Assembly: GCF_003194585.1 (NCBI RefSeq)
Contig: NZ_QHKZ01000003.1
Coordinates: 124,001 to 188,000, forward strand
Length of the DNA stretch: 64,000 nt
Direction of reading: 5' to 3'
Source: Nocardioides daejeonensis
Lineage (GTDB): Bacteria > Actinomycetota > Actinomycetes > Propionibacteriales > Nocardioidaceae
Positions 42,128-51,803 of this stretch are shown piece by piece. Both the position numbers and the translations under genes were made by a program. Every line of letters begins with the position of its first letter. The first letter of the stretch is position 1. The notes under the pieces were generated by a model. The model ran no database searches and was not told the DNA's origin. It worked only from the letters and a program-made list of their open reading frames with translations.

Positions 42128-43714
42128 TCACTTCTTCCCTGCCTCCTTGGCGAGCCACGCGTTCACCCGGTCGTCGATCTCACGGGTGTCCGGAGTCGGG
42201 GTGTACTCGCCCGACTCGTCGATGAAGGCGAACATCGGGCAGGTGTCGAACTCCGGCTTCAGTGTCTCGAGCTCGGTGAGCACCTTCCCGGTCGATGCTT
42301 CGCGCACGGTGAGCGCGTAGTCGTACTGGACGAGCATGAACGGGCCCTTCTTCTTCTCCTGGGAGGCCTTGCACTTGCGCGGCTTCACGGAGGCACTCGG
42401 TGTCCCCTCGGCACAGACGACGAAGGAGGTCTTCGCCCACTGCGGCACGTCGATCCCCCACTTCTCGTTGAGTCCGACCGTGAGGTTGCCGCCGTAGTTG
42501 GGCTCCTTCGGGCTGGTCAGCGCTCCGATGCCCTTGGCCGACGCGGCGTCGAACGCGGGGAGGTTGGTGGCCGCGCCGCCCATGCAGACCCGGGGCAGGT
42601 CGAAGTAGGAGGTCGCCTCGAACGACGCGCCTCCCGTGCCGGTGTCACCACTGTCGCCAGTACCGTCGTCCGACCCGTCGCCGCTGCCGCCCGCTCCCGC
42701 CTCAACCAGCCAGGCGTCGACGGAGCCGGTGATCGCGTCGGTGTCGGGCAGGGTACTGGCCTTGCCGTCCCGCACGGCAGCGAACGACGGGCACCCCGTG
42801 CTGGTCTCCGGGTCGGCCTCGAACTCCTTGAGCACCTCGGACGTCGCCGCCTCGCGGATCGTCACCGCATAGTCCAGCGGGGTCCACTCATAGCTCTCAC
42901 CGTCGGTGGTGCACTGCTGGGGAGAGGCTGCGGCAGCCGGCGTGCCCTCGACGCAGACCACGAAGTTGACGGTCTCGAACGCGCCGTAGTCGCTGAGGTT
43001 CCACGACTTCGTGGAGGCGCCGGGCATGAAGCCCCAGCCGGAGGAGCCGGCGTACGGCGTCATGAAGGGCATCCCGACGGGGCTCGCTGGATCCCAGGCA
43101 GCGGCGTTGCTCATCGCCTCGCCCTGACAGACCCGGCTGACCTCGTCGAAGTTCGCGGCCTCGAAAGTCGGCGCGGCGGTCGTCGACTCGGTCGGGGCGG
43201 CCGTCGACTCGGTCGGCTGCGCGGCCTGGCTGGTGTCGTCCTTCCCCTTCGCGTCGTCGTCCCCGTCGTCGCCGCTCAACGCCACGGCCGCAGCGATGCC
43301 GCCACCGACGAGAGCCAGCGTGAGGACGACTGCCCCGATGATCAGGCCCTTGCGACCACCCCCACCGGGTGGGGTCGGGCCCTGGTCCCACGGACCCTGC
43401 GGTCCGCCAGGTCCGCCAGGTCCGCCGTATCCGGGACCCCCAGGGCCGCCCGGACCGCCGTAGCCGGGCTGAGGCGCGGGCGCTCCCCACGAGGGACCGC
43501 CGGCGGGCGGCTGACCGTAGGGGTCACCAGCGGGCGGCTGACCGTAGGGGTCGCCGTAGGGCGACGGCTGTGGCGGCGCCCACCCGGGGGCCTGCGCCGG
43601 CGGCTGCGTCGGCTGCGGCGCGGGCCAGGAGCCGGGAGCCGTGGGCGGCACGTCCTGCCCCTGCGGAGGCCCCATGCGCGTGGGTTCGTCGGAGGGTGGG
43701 AACTGCTCAGACAT
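42128..43714 (-). CDS. membrane-anchored protein with Pro/Gly-rich head and duplicated external domain
   Basis: This is a 528-residue protein. Residues 1-125 are a Pro/Gly/Gln/Tyr-rich disordered cytoplasmic head with repeats (GDPYGQPPA twice, GGPGGPGYGG runs). A single transmembrane helix spans about 126-150 (GLIIGAVVLTLALVGGGIAAA). Outside, an acidic linker leads to two homologous domains of about 145 residues (about 195-340 and 375-520). Each has V-C-x-G-x-A-x-N, then F-V-V-C-x-E-G-T-P, then a third Cys, then C-P-x-F-A. The copies have diverged but keep all four cysteines, probably as disulfides. Such head-helix-sensor layouts are common in actinobacteria. The ligand and function are unknown. 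Confidence 0.75.
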   Translation of the reverse strand: MSEQFPPSDEPTRMGPPQGQDVPPTAPGSWPAPQPTQPPAQAPGWAPPQPSPYGDPYGQPPAGDPYGQPPAGGPSWGAPAPQPGYGGPGGPGGPGYGGPGGPGGPQGPWDQGPTPPGGGGRKGLIIGAVVLTLALVGGGIAAAVALSGDDGDDDAKGKDDTSQAAQPTESTAAPTESTTAAPTFEAANFDEVSRVCQGEAMSNAAAWDPASPVGMPFMTPYAGSSGWGFMPGASTKSWNLSDYGAFETVNFVVCVEGTPAAAASPQQCTTDGESYEWTPLDYAVTIREAATSEVLKEFEADPETSTGCPSFAAVRDGKASTLPDTDAITGSVDAWLVEAGAGGSGDGSDDGTGDSGDTGTGGASFEATSYFDLPRVCMGGAATNLPAFDAASAKGIGALTSPKEPNYGGNLTVGLNEKWGIDVPQWAKTSFVVCAEGTPSASVKPRKCKASQEKKKGPFMLVQYDYALTVREASTGKVLTELETLKPEFDTCPMFAFIDESGEYTPTPDTREIDDRVNAWLAKEAGKK

Positions 43715-43812
43715 GGGTGCGACTCCTCGAGATACGGCTGACTCCCTGTCGTTTCACCCGATCCGGACCTCGCCAAACCTGGGCAGGCCGTCGATCGGAC
43801 GGCAACGTCGCC

Positions 43813-44670
43813 TCAGAGGTCGGTGACACCTTCGGCGACGAGGACCGCGGGCCCCCGAAGCAGGCTGCGGTCGGCGGCGGTCCAGGTGACCCACAGGGTC
43901 CCTCCCGGTACGTCGACCCGATAGGTGAGGTCGCTGCCCGGTGGGCGGGCGGCGCCATCGCGGAGCGCTGCGGCGACCATCACCGCGCAGGCGCCGGTGC
44001 CGCAGCTGCGCGTCTCCCCCGAGCCGCGTTCGTGCACCCGCATGCCTACGTGGCGGGGACCCCGGTCGACGACGAACTCGACGTTGACCCCGTGGGGATA
44101 GACGCCGGCGTCGTGCCCCGGTGACTTGAGGAGGGGGCCGGCGTCGTCCAGCGAGTCGACGAACGCGACCGCGTGTGGGTTGCCCATGTCGACGTGGCGG
44201 GCCGACCAGCCGCGGTGCCCGACGGTGACCACGCTCTCGCCGAGCACCTCCGGGCGTCCCATGTCGACGGTGATGGTGTCGTCCTCCTCGAAGGTCAGCA
44301 CCTTCACACCGCCGCGGGTCAGCACCGGAACCGGCGCTGACGGGTCGACGAGCCCGGCCTCCGCGAGATGACGACCGAAGACCCGCACGCCGTTGCCACA
44401 CATCTCGGAGACCGAGCCGTCGGAGTTGCGGTAGTCCATGAACCACTCCGCCTCGGTGTCCTCCCCCTGGCCCCCGCCGATCAGCCCGAGCGACCGTGCA
44501 GCCACCGTGCGGATCACCCGCATCACGCCGTCGCCCCCGATCCCGGCTCGCCGGTCGCAGAGCGCGGCAACCCGCTCCGCGGCCAGCGCGCCGTGGCGGG
44601 CGCCGTCATGGTCGGGGAGCAGCACGAAGTCGTTCTCGGTGCCATGGCCGACCAGGAAGGGATAGCTCAC
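43813..44670 (-). CDS. dapF: diaminopimelate epimerase
   Basis: The product converts LL- to meso-diaminopimelate for lysine and peptidoglycan synthesis. It is 285 residues long. The two catalytic cysteines are C91 (EMCGNGVR) and C223 (TRSCGTGAC), both in their family motifs. The GTG at 44670 gives the normal N-terminus (VSYPFLVGHGTENDF). It sits in the hflX-dapF-miaA block. Confidence 0.96.
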   Translation of the reverse strand: MSYPFLVGHGTENDFVLLPDHDGARHGALAAERVAALCDRRAGIGGDGVMRVIRTVAARSLGLIGGGQGEDTEAEWFMDYRNSDGSVSEMCGNGVRVFGRHLAEAGLVDPSAPVPVLTRGGVKVLTFEEDDTITVDMGRPEVLGESVVTVGHRGWSARHVDMGNPHAVAFVDSLDDAGPLLKSPGHDAGVYPHGVNVEFVVDRGPRHVGMRVHERGSGETRSCGTGACAVMVAAALRDGAARPPGSDLTYRVDVPGGTLWVTWTAADRSLLRGPAVLVAEGVTDL

Positions 44671-44780
44671 GAAACCATTCTCCCATCCCCCACGTGACCG
44701 GTCGTCCCGACGAGTGAGGCGCCGCACTGAGCGGCACCCACGACCCAGGCCGCCGACCGGACCTCCTAGGCTCTGCAGTC

Positions 44781-45296
44781 ATGCGGATCAGCCTGGGAGA
44801 CCTCATCCCCGACGTACACGACTCGGCCTGGGTGGCACCCAACGCGACCCTGGTCGGAGACGTGCGGATCGCCGAGCGGTGCTCGGTCTTCTACGGTGCG
44901 GTGCTGCGTGCCGAGTTCGACTCGATCACTATCGGCGCCGGAAGCAACGTGCAGGACAACGCGGTCTTCCACGTCGACCGCGGCTTCCCGATCGTGCTCG
45001 GCGAGGGCGTCACCATCGGCCACGCCGCCGTCGTGCACGGCGCCACCGTCGAGGACCACGCGCTGGTCGGCATGAACGCCACCGTGATGAACGGCGCCCG
45101 GATCGGCTCCGAGACGCTCGTCGCCGGCGGCGCCGTGGTGCCCGAGGGCATGCAGGTGCCGCCGCGAAGCCTCGTGGCCGGCGTACCCGCGAAGGTACGA
45201 CGCGAGCTCACGGAGAGCGAGATCGAGGGCCTGCGCCTCAACGGCCTGGGCTACGAACGGATCAGCGCGATGCACGCGGAGGCACTGGCGGGCTGA
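44781..45296 (+). CDS. gamma-carbonic-anhydrase-family hexapeptide-repeat protein
   Basis: This is a 171-residue left-handed beta-helix protein. Hexapeptide repeats run through residues 15-130 (VAPNATLVGDVRIAERCSVF, GAVLRAE). Three zinc-ligand positions are visible as H56 (VFHVDRG), H73 (GHAAVVH) and H78. The family (YrdA/CaiE/PaaY) includes real carbonic anhydrases and CoA thioesterases, and the function of this copy is not known. A TAGGCT -10-like element ends 8 bp before the ATG, suggesting a very short leader. Confidence 0.88.
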   Translation: MRISLGDLIPDVHDSAWVAPNATLVGDVRIAERCSVFYGAVLRAEFDSITIGAGSNVQDNAVFHVDRGFPIVLGEGVTIGHAAVVHGATVEDHALVGMNATVMNGARIGSETLVAGGAVVPEGMQVPPRSLVAGVPAKVRRELTESEIEGLRLNGLGYERISAMHAEALAG

Positions 45297-45317
45297 GCCC
45301 CTGCCCCCGGAGGCGCG

Positions 45318-45851
45318 TCAACGCAGGACGGCGTAGCGCGCGACCGCAAGCTCCCCGAGACGGTCGAGCTCGGTGAGTCTCAGCTCGACGTGCCGGGGCA
45401 GCAACGGCCTGCCCGCCCCGATGGTGACCGGGGCGATCGACACGAGCAGCTCGTCGAGGTGGCCGGCGTCATGGAACTGGCCGACCAGGTCACCGCCGCC
45501 GACCAGCCAGATGTCCGCCTCACCCGCCGCCGCAGCCATCTCCTGCCACACCTCGTCGACCGGCGCCTGGGTGAAGGTGAGGTCGGCGCCCTCCTTCGCG
45601 GGCAGGTCGCGATGGGTGAAGACCCAGCACGGCTGGGAGTAGAACCAGGGATCGTCGGGGTGGTGGCGCAGGATCCACTCGTAGGTGGAGGCTCCCATCG
45701 CGATGGCTCCGATCTCGGTCAGGAAGGCGTCGATGCCCAGTGGACCGGACTGATCGCCCGCATCACGGGTCAACAGCCAGTCGAGCGAGTGATCCTCGGT
45801 GGCAAGGAAGCCGTCCAGGGTCATAGCGGTGAAGTAGCGGGTGCGGGTCAT
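45318..45851 (-). CDS. dihydrofolate-reductase-like (RibD C-terminal domain) protein
   Basis: This is a 177-residue protein of the YyaP/RibD-C fold (TRYFTAMTLDGFLATEDHSLDWL at the N-terminus, WLVGGGDLVGQFHDAGHLDEL near 117), which binds NADPH. Stand-alone members are usually annotated as dihydrofolate reductase family proteins but few have known substrates. It overlaps the AraC/DinB-like gene by 4 bp (ATGA), so the two are coupled. Confidence 0.85.
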   Translation of the reverse strand: MTRTRYFTAMTLDGFLATEDHSLDWLLTRDAGDQSGPLGIDAFLTEIGAIAMGASTYEWILRHHPDDPWFYSQPCWVFTHRDLPAKEGADLTFTQAPVDEVWQEMAAAAGEADIWLVGGGDLVGQFHDAGHLDELLVSIAPVTIGAGRPLLPRHVELRLTELDRLGELAVARYAVLR

Positions 45852-46801
45852 CGTCCCTCCTGAGACGTATCGACCGGCTGAGACGTATCAGCCGGGGGTT
45901 GGCGGAGCCAGAGAATCGGGTCGCCGTCGTCGACGTCGACGCCTTGGCGCCGCAGCAGGTGACGGGCCAGCAGGCGGCGCTGGGCGGAGTAGGTGAGCAC
46001 ATGCGCGACGACGCTGCTCAGCACGAAGCTCTCCGGCGGGTCGCAGAGCGCGTCGATCACCTGGTCGTCCCACGCTCCCCTGCGCTCGATGTCGCGGATC
46101 AACGCTGCCCACTCCTCGGCCACCGCCTCGTGACGGGCGAGCAGCGAACGCGGCGTCGTCGTGCCCAGGGGCGGGGAGTCACGCCCGATCAGGGCAGCGA
46201 GCCAGACCTCCTTGCCGTGCACCAGATGGGTCAGTACGGCGGCCAGCGACTCCTCCGGCCCGTTGAAGCCGAGCACCTGCATCCCGGGCAGCTCGACGGC
46301 GTCGATCCGGTCGGGTGGCAGCTCGGCGGCCGCCCTCAGCAGCAGGCGGGTGTCGTCCAGGTCGTGATGGACCAGGTGCAAGGTGAGCTGCATCCCCGGG
46401 GCCTCCCGTCGGCGCTCGTCGACCCACAGGTTGGTGGGCGGGTGGAAGTGGATGCCGTTGGGGGCCGGCAGCCAGTGCCGGGTGAGGTCGCCGGCGTGCC
46501 GCGGGGTCGCGGAGGGCGGATGACCCCACGCCCGGGCGAACGCACGCGCGAATCCGTCGACCGACTCGTAGCCGGCCTCGTGAGCGACCACGGTGACGGT
46601 CGCGCCACCTGCCAGCCGCCAGGCGGCTCGCTCGAGGAGCACCCGGCGACGCAGCGCCACGGGCGCCTCTCCCGCACCACGGCGGATCTGCCGGCTGAAG
46701 TGGAAGGGCGAGCTGTGGGCCTCCTGCGCCATCGCCTCCAGGGAGTCGTGCTGCTCCCCGAGTGCGGCCTCCAGCAGCTCCCGGAGTCGATCCCTGCCCA
46801 T
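45848..46801 (-). CDS. AraC-type transcriptional regulator fused to a DinB-like domain
   Basis: This is a 317-residue protein. The N-terminal about 105 residues form two helix-turn-helix units of the AraC/XylS type (LEAMAQEAHSSPFHFSRQIRR and VVAHEAGYESVDGFARAFAR). The C-terminal about 180 residues are a DinB/mycothiol-S-transferase-like four-helix bundle (LVHHDLDDTRLLLRAA, VLTHLVHGKEVWLAAL, VVAHVLTYSAQRR), with His residues placed for a metal. This fusion of DNA-binding and DinB domains is known in actinobacteria and might sense a thiol or electrophile. It is coupled to the DHFR-like gene downstream. Confidence 0.83.
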   Translation of the reverse strand: MGRDRLRELLEAALGEQHDSLEAMAQEAHSSPFHFSRQIRRGAGEAPVALRRRVLLERAAWRLAGGATVTVVAHEAGYESVDGFARAFARAWGHPPSATPRHAGDLTRHWLPAPNGIHFHPPTNLWVDERRREAPGMQLTLHLVHHDLDDTRLLLRAAAELPPDRIDAVELPGMQVLGFNGPEESLAAVLTHLVHGKEVWLAALIGRDSPPLGTTTPRSLLARHEAVAEEWAALIRDIERRGAWDDQVIDALCDPPESFVLSSVVAHVLTYSAQRRLLARHLLRRQGVDVDDGDPILWLRQPPADTSQPVDTSQEGR

Positions 46802-46867
46802 GACCCCAGTCTGCCCGCGACCAGCACCTGGGCGCCCGACCGTTCTTGCTCACCTGCGCCGGACGGA

Positions 46868-47800
46868 TCAGGAGCGCTCGACGAGCGCCAGGACCTGCTC
46901 GACCAGATCGTGGGCACCCGCCTCGAACCAGTGGATCCGCGGATCCCGACGGAACCACTGCTCCTGACGCCGGGCGAACCGTCGGGTCGCGATCACCGTG
47001 CGCTCCCGGGCCTGCGCCTCCGTCAGCCGACCGTCGAGGTGGGCCAGCACCTCGGGGTAGCCGATCGCGCGTGAGGCCGTCCGCGTCTCGGCCAGCCCGC
47101 GGGCCGCCAGCGCGCGCACCTCATCGACGAACCCGTCGTCGAACATCTGCCCGACGCGGATCTCGATGCGGGCGAGCAGCTCCTCCCGGTCGATGCTGAC
47201 GCCGATCTGTATCGCCCGGGGGACGGCGTACTCCAGGGTCGGCAGGCTGGCGGAGAACGGGCGCCCGGTGAGCTCGATGACCTCCAGCGCCCGCACGATC
47301 CGGCGGCCGTTCGACGTCAGGATGCCCCTAGCCGCCTGAGGGTCGAGATCGGCGAGACGGCGGTGCAGGGCGGCCGAGCCCTGCTGCTCCAGCTCGGCCT
47401 CGATGCGGGCGCGGAGGACGGGGTCGGTGCCCGGGAACTCGAAGCGGTCGAGGACCGCCCGGGTGTAGAGCGCGGAGCCGCCGACGAGCACAGGCACCCG
47501 GCCCCGCGACCGCAGGCGGTCGATCTGGGCCCGCGCCAGGCCCTGGAACTCGGCGACGCTGGCCGTCTCGTGGATGTCGAGCAGATCGAGCAGGTGGTGC
47601 GGGATCCCGCGGCGCTGGTCGAGCGGGAGCTTCGCGGTGCCGATGTCCATCCCTCGGTAGACCTGCATCGCATCGGTGTTGACGATCTCGCCGCCCCATC
47701 GCTCTGCGAGCTCGAGGGAGAGTCCGGTCTTCCCCGCCGCCGTCGCCCCGACCACCGCCACCACCGGCGGCGTCTTCGCGTCGTGGTCGGATCGGGCCAT
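46868..47800 (-). CDS. miaA: tRNA dimethylallyltransferase
   Basis: The product adds the dimethylallyl group to A37 of UNN-decoding tRNAs. It is 310 residues long. The P-loop VVGATAAGKTGLS is at about 16-28, followed by VNTDAMQVYRGMDIGTAK and the substrate region ASRAIGYPEVLAHLDG. Start ATG at 47800. miaB, which methylthiolates the same base, lies about 6 kb away on the same strand. Confidence 0.97.
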   Translation of the reverse strand: MARSDHDAKTPPVVAVVGATAAGKTGLSLELAERWGGEIVNTDAMQVYRGMDIGTAKLPLDQRRGIPHHLLDLLDIHETASVAEFQGLARAQIDRLRSRGRVPVLVGGSALYTRAVLDRFEFPGTDPVLRARIEAELEQQGSAALHRRLADLDPQAARGILTSNGRRIVRALEVIELTGRPFSASLPTLEYAVPRAIQIGVSIDREELLARIEIRVGQMFDDGFVDEVRALAARGLAETRTASRAIGYPEVLAHLDGRLTEAQARERTVIATRRFARRQEQWFRRDPRIHWFEAGAHDLVEQVLALVERS

Positions 47801-47823
47801 GGGGTTAGTGTTTCAAACGTCAC

Positions 47824-47845
47824 GGGTCGCGATCGGACGCGACCC
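47824..47845. repeat. dyad in the promoter of the small Lys-rich protein gene
   Basis: GGGTCGCG and CGCGACCC flank six bases, between the divergent starts of miaA (47800) and the gene at 47866. A smaller palindrome GTTTCAAAC lies at 47811-47819. Their role is unknown. Confidence 0.4.
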
Positions 47846-47865
47846 CGCCTAGCAAGGGGTACCTG

Positions 47866-48084
47866 ATGAGCTTCATGGACAAGCTGAAGGGCAAGGGCGA
47901 CGAGTTCAAGGAGAAGGCCTCCGACGCCGTCGACAAGCACGGAGACAAGATCGCCTCCGGCATCGACAAGGCCGCGGACTTCGTCGGCGACAAGACGAAG
48001 TTCGGCGACCAGGCGAAGTCGGCCGCAGACAAGGCGAAGGACGCGCTCGACAAGCTCGACGGAAAGAACGACGACATCAAGTGA
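47866..48084 (+). CDS. small charged helical protein, Rv0909/MT0933 antitoxin-like
   Basis: This is a 72-residue, Lys/Asp-rich, entirely helical protein (MSFMDKLKGKGDEFKEKASD, then repeated DKAADF/KSAADKAKDALDKL heptad-like units). It matches the Rv0909-like family annotated as antitoxins in mycobacteria. No toxin partner (Rv0910-like) is adjacent, so the antitoxin label may not reflect its role here; a stress or desiccation-type protein is the alternative. AAGGGG precedes the start. Confidence 0.75.
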   Translation: MSFMDKLKGKGDEFKEKASDAVDKHGDKIASGIDKAADFVGDKTKFGDQAKSAADKAKDALDKLDGKNDDIK

Positions 48085-48142
48085 GTCATGGGGGCCGCGG
48101 GCCTGCGCACGCGGCCCCTCTCTTCGCGGGAGGCAGGCACAG

Positions 48143-48421
48143 ATGAGCGACGAACAGTCCCGACCCGACGGCGTGGATGCACCGGCACCGCCGCCGGCCA
48201 CCCAAGAGCCCCAGCTGCTGCCCGGCGGCGCGGACTCCCTCGATGACCCCAAGTACGGCGACACCCCGGGTGATCCGGTGCCCCGCGATCTCGACCCCGA
48301 CGACAACCCTGCGGTCGACGACGAGGCGCCGGAAGAGGTCAAGGAGCCCGACGACAAGGACCAGGAGCCGAGTCAGGGCGTCTCGGGCGAGGACGACCTC
48401 CCGGACGAGCCGCCTGCCTAG
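48143..48421 (+). CDS. small acidic, disordered protein
   Basis: This is a 92-residue protein made almost wholly of Asp, Glu, Pro and Ala (LDPDDNPAVDDEAPEEVKEP is typical), predicted disordered, with no cysteines and no membrane segment. The start has GGGAGG about 9 bp upstream, and codon use resembles the neighbours, so it is probably real. It follows the small Lys-rich protein gene by 58 bp. Function unknown. Confidence 0.6.
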   Translation: MSDEQSRPDGVDAPAPPPATQEPQLLPGGADSLDDPKYGDTPGDPVPRDLDPDDNPAVDDEAPEEVKEPDDKDQEPSQGVSGEDDLPDEPPA

Positions 48422-48529
48422 GGAAGTGCCGATCAAGATCGCCGCGGTTCCCAGTCATGCGCCGCCAGGGCCGGAGCCCCGAGAGGCACGACGTCCCGCC
48501 TGAGCGTGGTGGCGCCTGAGGGTGGTGGC

Positions 48530-48592
48530 TAGGTCCTGTTGCGAAGGTCGCGGCGACGCGCAGCAGGCCATGGGCCTACGTGACAGGACCTA
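48530..48592. repeat. 10-bp inverted repeat spanning the LhgO stop region
   Basis: TAGGTCCTGT (48530-48539) and ACAGGACCTA (48583-48592) form a perfect inverted repeat with a 43-base loop. The right arm lies within the last codons of the LhgO-like gene, so on the minus strand the structure overlaps the stop codon. It could end or stabilise that transcript. Confidence 0.5.
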
Positions 48593-49766
48593 CCCGGTCG
48601 ACCAGCTCCCGGGCCAGCGCGAAGGCCGAGGTCGCCGCCGGCGAGGGCGCGTTGCGCACGAAGCTGGTGACCCCAGAGCGGGAGATGACGAAGTCGTCGA
48701 CGAGCGTGCCGTCGCGACCGACCGCCTGTGCCCGCACACCGGCGTGCGTCCCGGGAGACAGGTCCGCGACGGTGAGCCCAGGCACGTAGTCGGCAGCCAG
48801 GGCCACGAAGCGGCGACGGCTGACGGCGGTGCGGAGCTCGTTGACGCCGGCACGCCAGTGGGCGCGCGCCACCCGCCAGGTCCCGGGCCAGGCCAGGGTC
48901 TCGCCGAGATCCCGAGCTCGGACGCGTCGGATGCGGTAGGCATCGCGGGCTCCGACCAGGAGGGCCGTCGGGCCGAGCGATACCTCGCCGTCGACATGCC
49001 GGGTCAGATGCACGCCGAGGAACGGCAGCCGGGGATCCGGCACCGGGTAGATCATCCCGCGCACCCACGGCTCTGCCGACGGCCGCAGCGTCAGGTACCC
49101 GCCGCGGAACGGCACGATCCGCGGGTCCGCGCCGGCACCCGCCACTCGGGCCAGGCGATCCGACCAGAGCCCGGCGCAGGCGATCACCTGACGGGCCCGG
49201 AACCGTTCGCGCGAGGTGCTCACACCGCCGTGCTGGTCGATCGCCTCGACCCGTTCGCCGAAGCGGAACACCACCCCCTGGGCCGTCAGCTCGTCTCGGA
49301 CAGCGCGAGCGACCCGGGCGTAGTCGACGACGCCGGTGTTCGGCGCGTGCAGGGCCGCGACGCCGACGGCGTGCGGCTCGATCTCGGCGATCTCCTCGGC
49401 CCGCAGCCGGCGCAGTCCCGGCACCTGGTTGACGATGCCGCGCCGATGCAGCTCGTCGAGCCGGCCCAGCTCACCGTCGTGTCGCGCCACGATGAGCTTG
49501 CCGGAGCGCTCATGGGGGATGGCGTGCTCGGCGCAGTAGTCATACATGAGCCGAGCACCTTCGACGCACAGCCGGGCCTTCAGTGACCCGGGCTGGTAGT
49601 AGATGCCTCCGTGGATGACACCGGAGTTGTGGCCGGTCTGGTGGGCTGCCACCTCCTGCTCCTGCTCGACCACGACGACGCGAGCGCCCGGGCGGCGGAG
49701 CAGCACCTCACGGGCCACCGCGAGACCGACGATGCCCGCCCCGACCACCGCGACGTCGTACGTCAT
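48576..49766 (-). CDS. lhgO: L-2-hydroxyglutarate oxidase-like FAD enzyme
   Basis: This is a 396-residue FAD-dependent oxidoreductase of the LhgO/YgaF family, which oxidises L-2-hydroxyglutarate to 2-oxoglutarate. It has an N-terminal Rossmann motif VVGAGIVGLAVAREV (residues 6-20), the HNSGVIHGGIYY segment near 48 that is characteristic of LhgO, and the C-terminal FAD contact FVRNAPSPAATSAFALA. The ATG at 49766 starts the protein directly before the Rossmann strand. It lies 31 bp after the enoyl-CoA hydratase gene on the same strand. Confidence 0.9.
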   Translation of the reverse strand: MTYDVAVVGAGIVGLAVAREVLLRRPGARVVVVEQEQEVAAHQTGHNSGVIHGGIYYQPGSLKARLCVEGARLMYDYCAEHAIPHERSGKLIVARHDGELGRLDELHRRGIVNQVPGLRRLRAEEIAEIEPHAVGVAALHAPNTGVVDYARVARAVRDELTAQGVVFRFGERVEAIDQHGGVSTSRERFRARQVIACAGLWSDRLARVAGAGADPRIVPFRGGYLTLRPSAEPWVRGMIYPVPDPRLPFLGVHLTRHVDGEVSLGPTALLVGARDAYRIRRVRARDLGETLAWPGTWRVARAHWRAGVNELRTAVSRRRFVALAADYVPGLTVADLSPGTHAGVRAQAVGRDGTLVDDFVISRSGVTSFVRNAPSPAATSAFALARELVDRVGPVT

Positions 49767-49797
49767 GGACCGGGTCGGAGCGGGCACGCGGCTCAGC

Positions 49798-50553
49798 TCA
49801 CTTCTTGGTGAAGGCCGCCAGGCGCTGCTGCGCGTCGGCGGTCCGCACGGCCTCTGCGATGGTGCGCGACTCGACCGCCCCGGACTCCTCACGGGTGCGG
49901 TCCCAGGAGTCACGGATCAGGCGGCGCGCCTGGCCGAGTGCGAAGACCGGCCCCGCGGCGATGCGCACCGCCAGCTCCCGGGCAGCGGTCTGCACCTCCT
50001 CGTCGGCGACGACCGTGGTCACCAGGCCCCAGTCGCGGGCCTCCGCGGCACTCAGGGTCCGGCCGGTGAGCGCGTACTCCAGAGCACGGACCTGGCCGAC
50101 CGCACGCGGCAGCAGCCAGGAGACGCCGATGTCGGGGGTGAGCCCGACGCCGGGGTAGGCCATCACGAACTTGGTCGACTCGGCCGCCACGATCACGTCG
50201 GCAGCCAGCATGACGGAGTTGCCGGCGCCGGCGACGGCACCCTGCACCGCGCAGACCACCGGCTTGGCCAGGGCGTCCAGACGGCGGGCGGCGACGTCGA
50301 GCGCCTCCGCCAACTCGAGGAGGAACCCGGACGGGTCGTCGGCAGCCACCATGGCGGCCACGTCACCCCCGGCCGAGAAGCGCTTGCCGGCACCGGTCAG
50401 CAGCACCGCGCGCACCTCGTCGTCTGCCTCGGCGCGGCCGATCGCCTCGTCGAAGGCGTGCGAGGTCGGCACGTCGAACGCGTTGGAGACGTCTGGACGG
50501 TTGATCTCGATATGGGCGACGCCGTCGGCAACCGAGTAGTTCACCAGCGTCAT
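49798..50553 (-). CDS. enoyl-CoA hydratase/isomerase family protein
   Basis: This is a 251-residue crotonase-fold protein. The oxyanion-hole segments are GKRFSAGGDVAAM (near 57) and VQGAVAGAGNSVMLAADVIVA (near 104), with the second split by a conserved Gly pair. The first catalytic Glu of classical hydratases is not at its usual place after AGG, so isomerase or another crotonase activity is possible. The start at 50553 is 2 bp after the thiolase stop, so the two are coupled. Confidence 0.88.
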   Translation of the reverse strand: MTLVNYSVADGVAHIEINRPDVSNAFDVPTSHAFDEAIGRAEADDEVRAVLLTGAGKRFSAGGDVAAMVAADDPSGFLLELAEALDVAARRLDALAKPVVCAVQGAVAGAGNSVMLAADVIVAAESTKFVMAYPGVGLTPDIGVSWLLPRAVGQVRALEYALTGRTLSAAEARDWGLVTTVVADEEVQTAARELAVRIAAGPVFALGQARRLIRDSWDRTREESGAVESRTIAEAVRTADAQQRLAAFTKK

Positions 50554-50555
50554 GC

Positions 50556-51734
<1,179 letters not shown>

Positions 51735-51803
51735 GGGTAAATCGTAGGCGCGCTCGACCGGCCGGTTCACGGCGGGCCGGGCGGTGAACAAGGCCGACCT
51801 CGC

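Noticed and set aside
47866..48084. Complete toxin-antitoxin pair
   Set aside because: The neighbouring 92-residue acidic protein has no toxin features and the Rv0910-like partner is missing.
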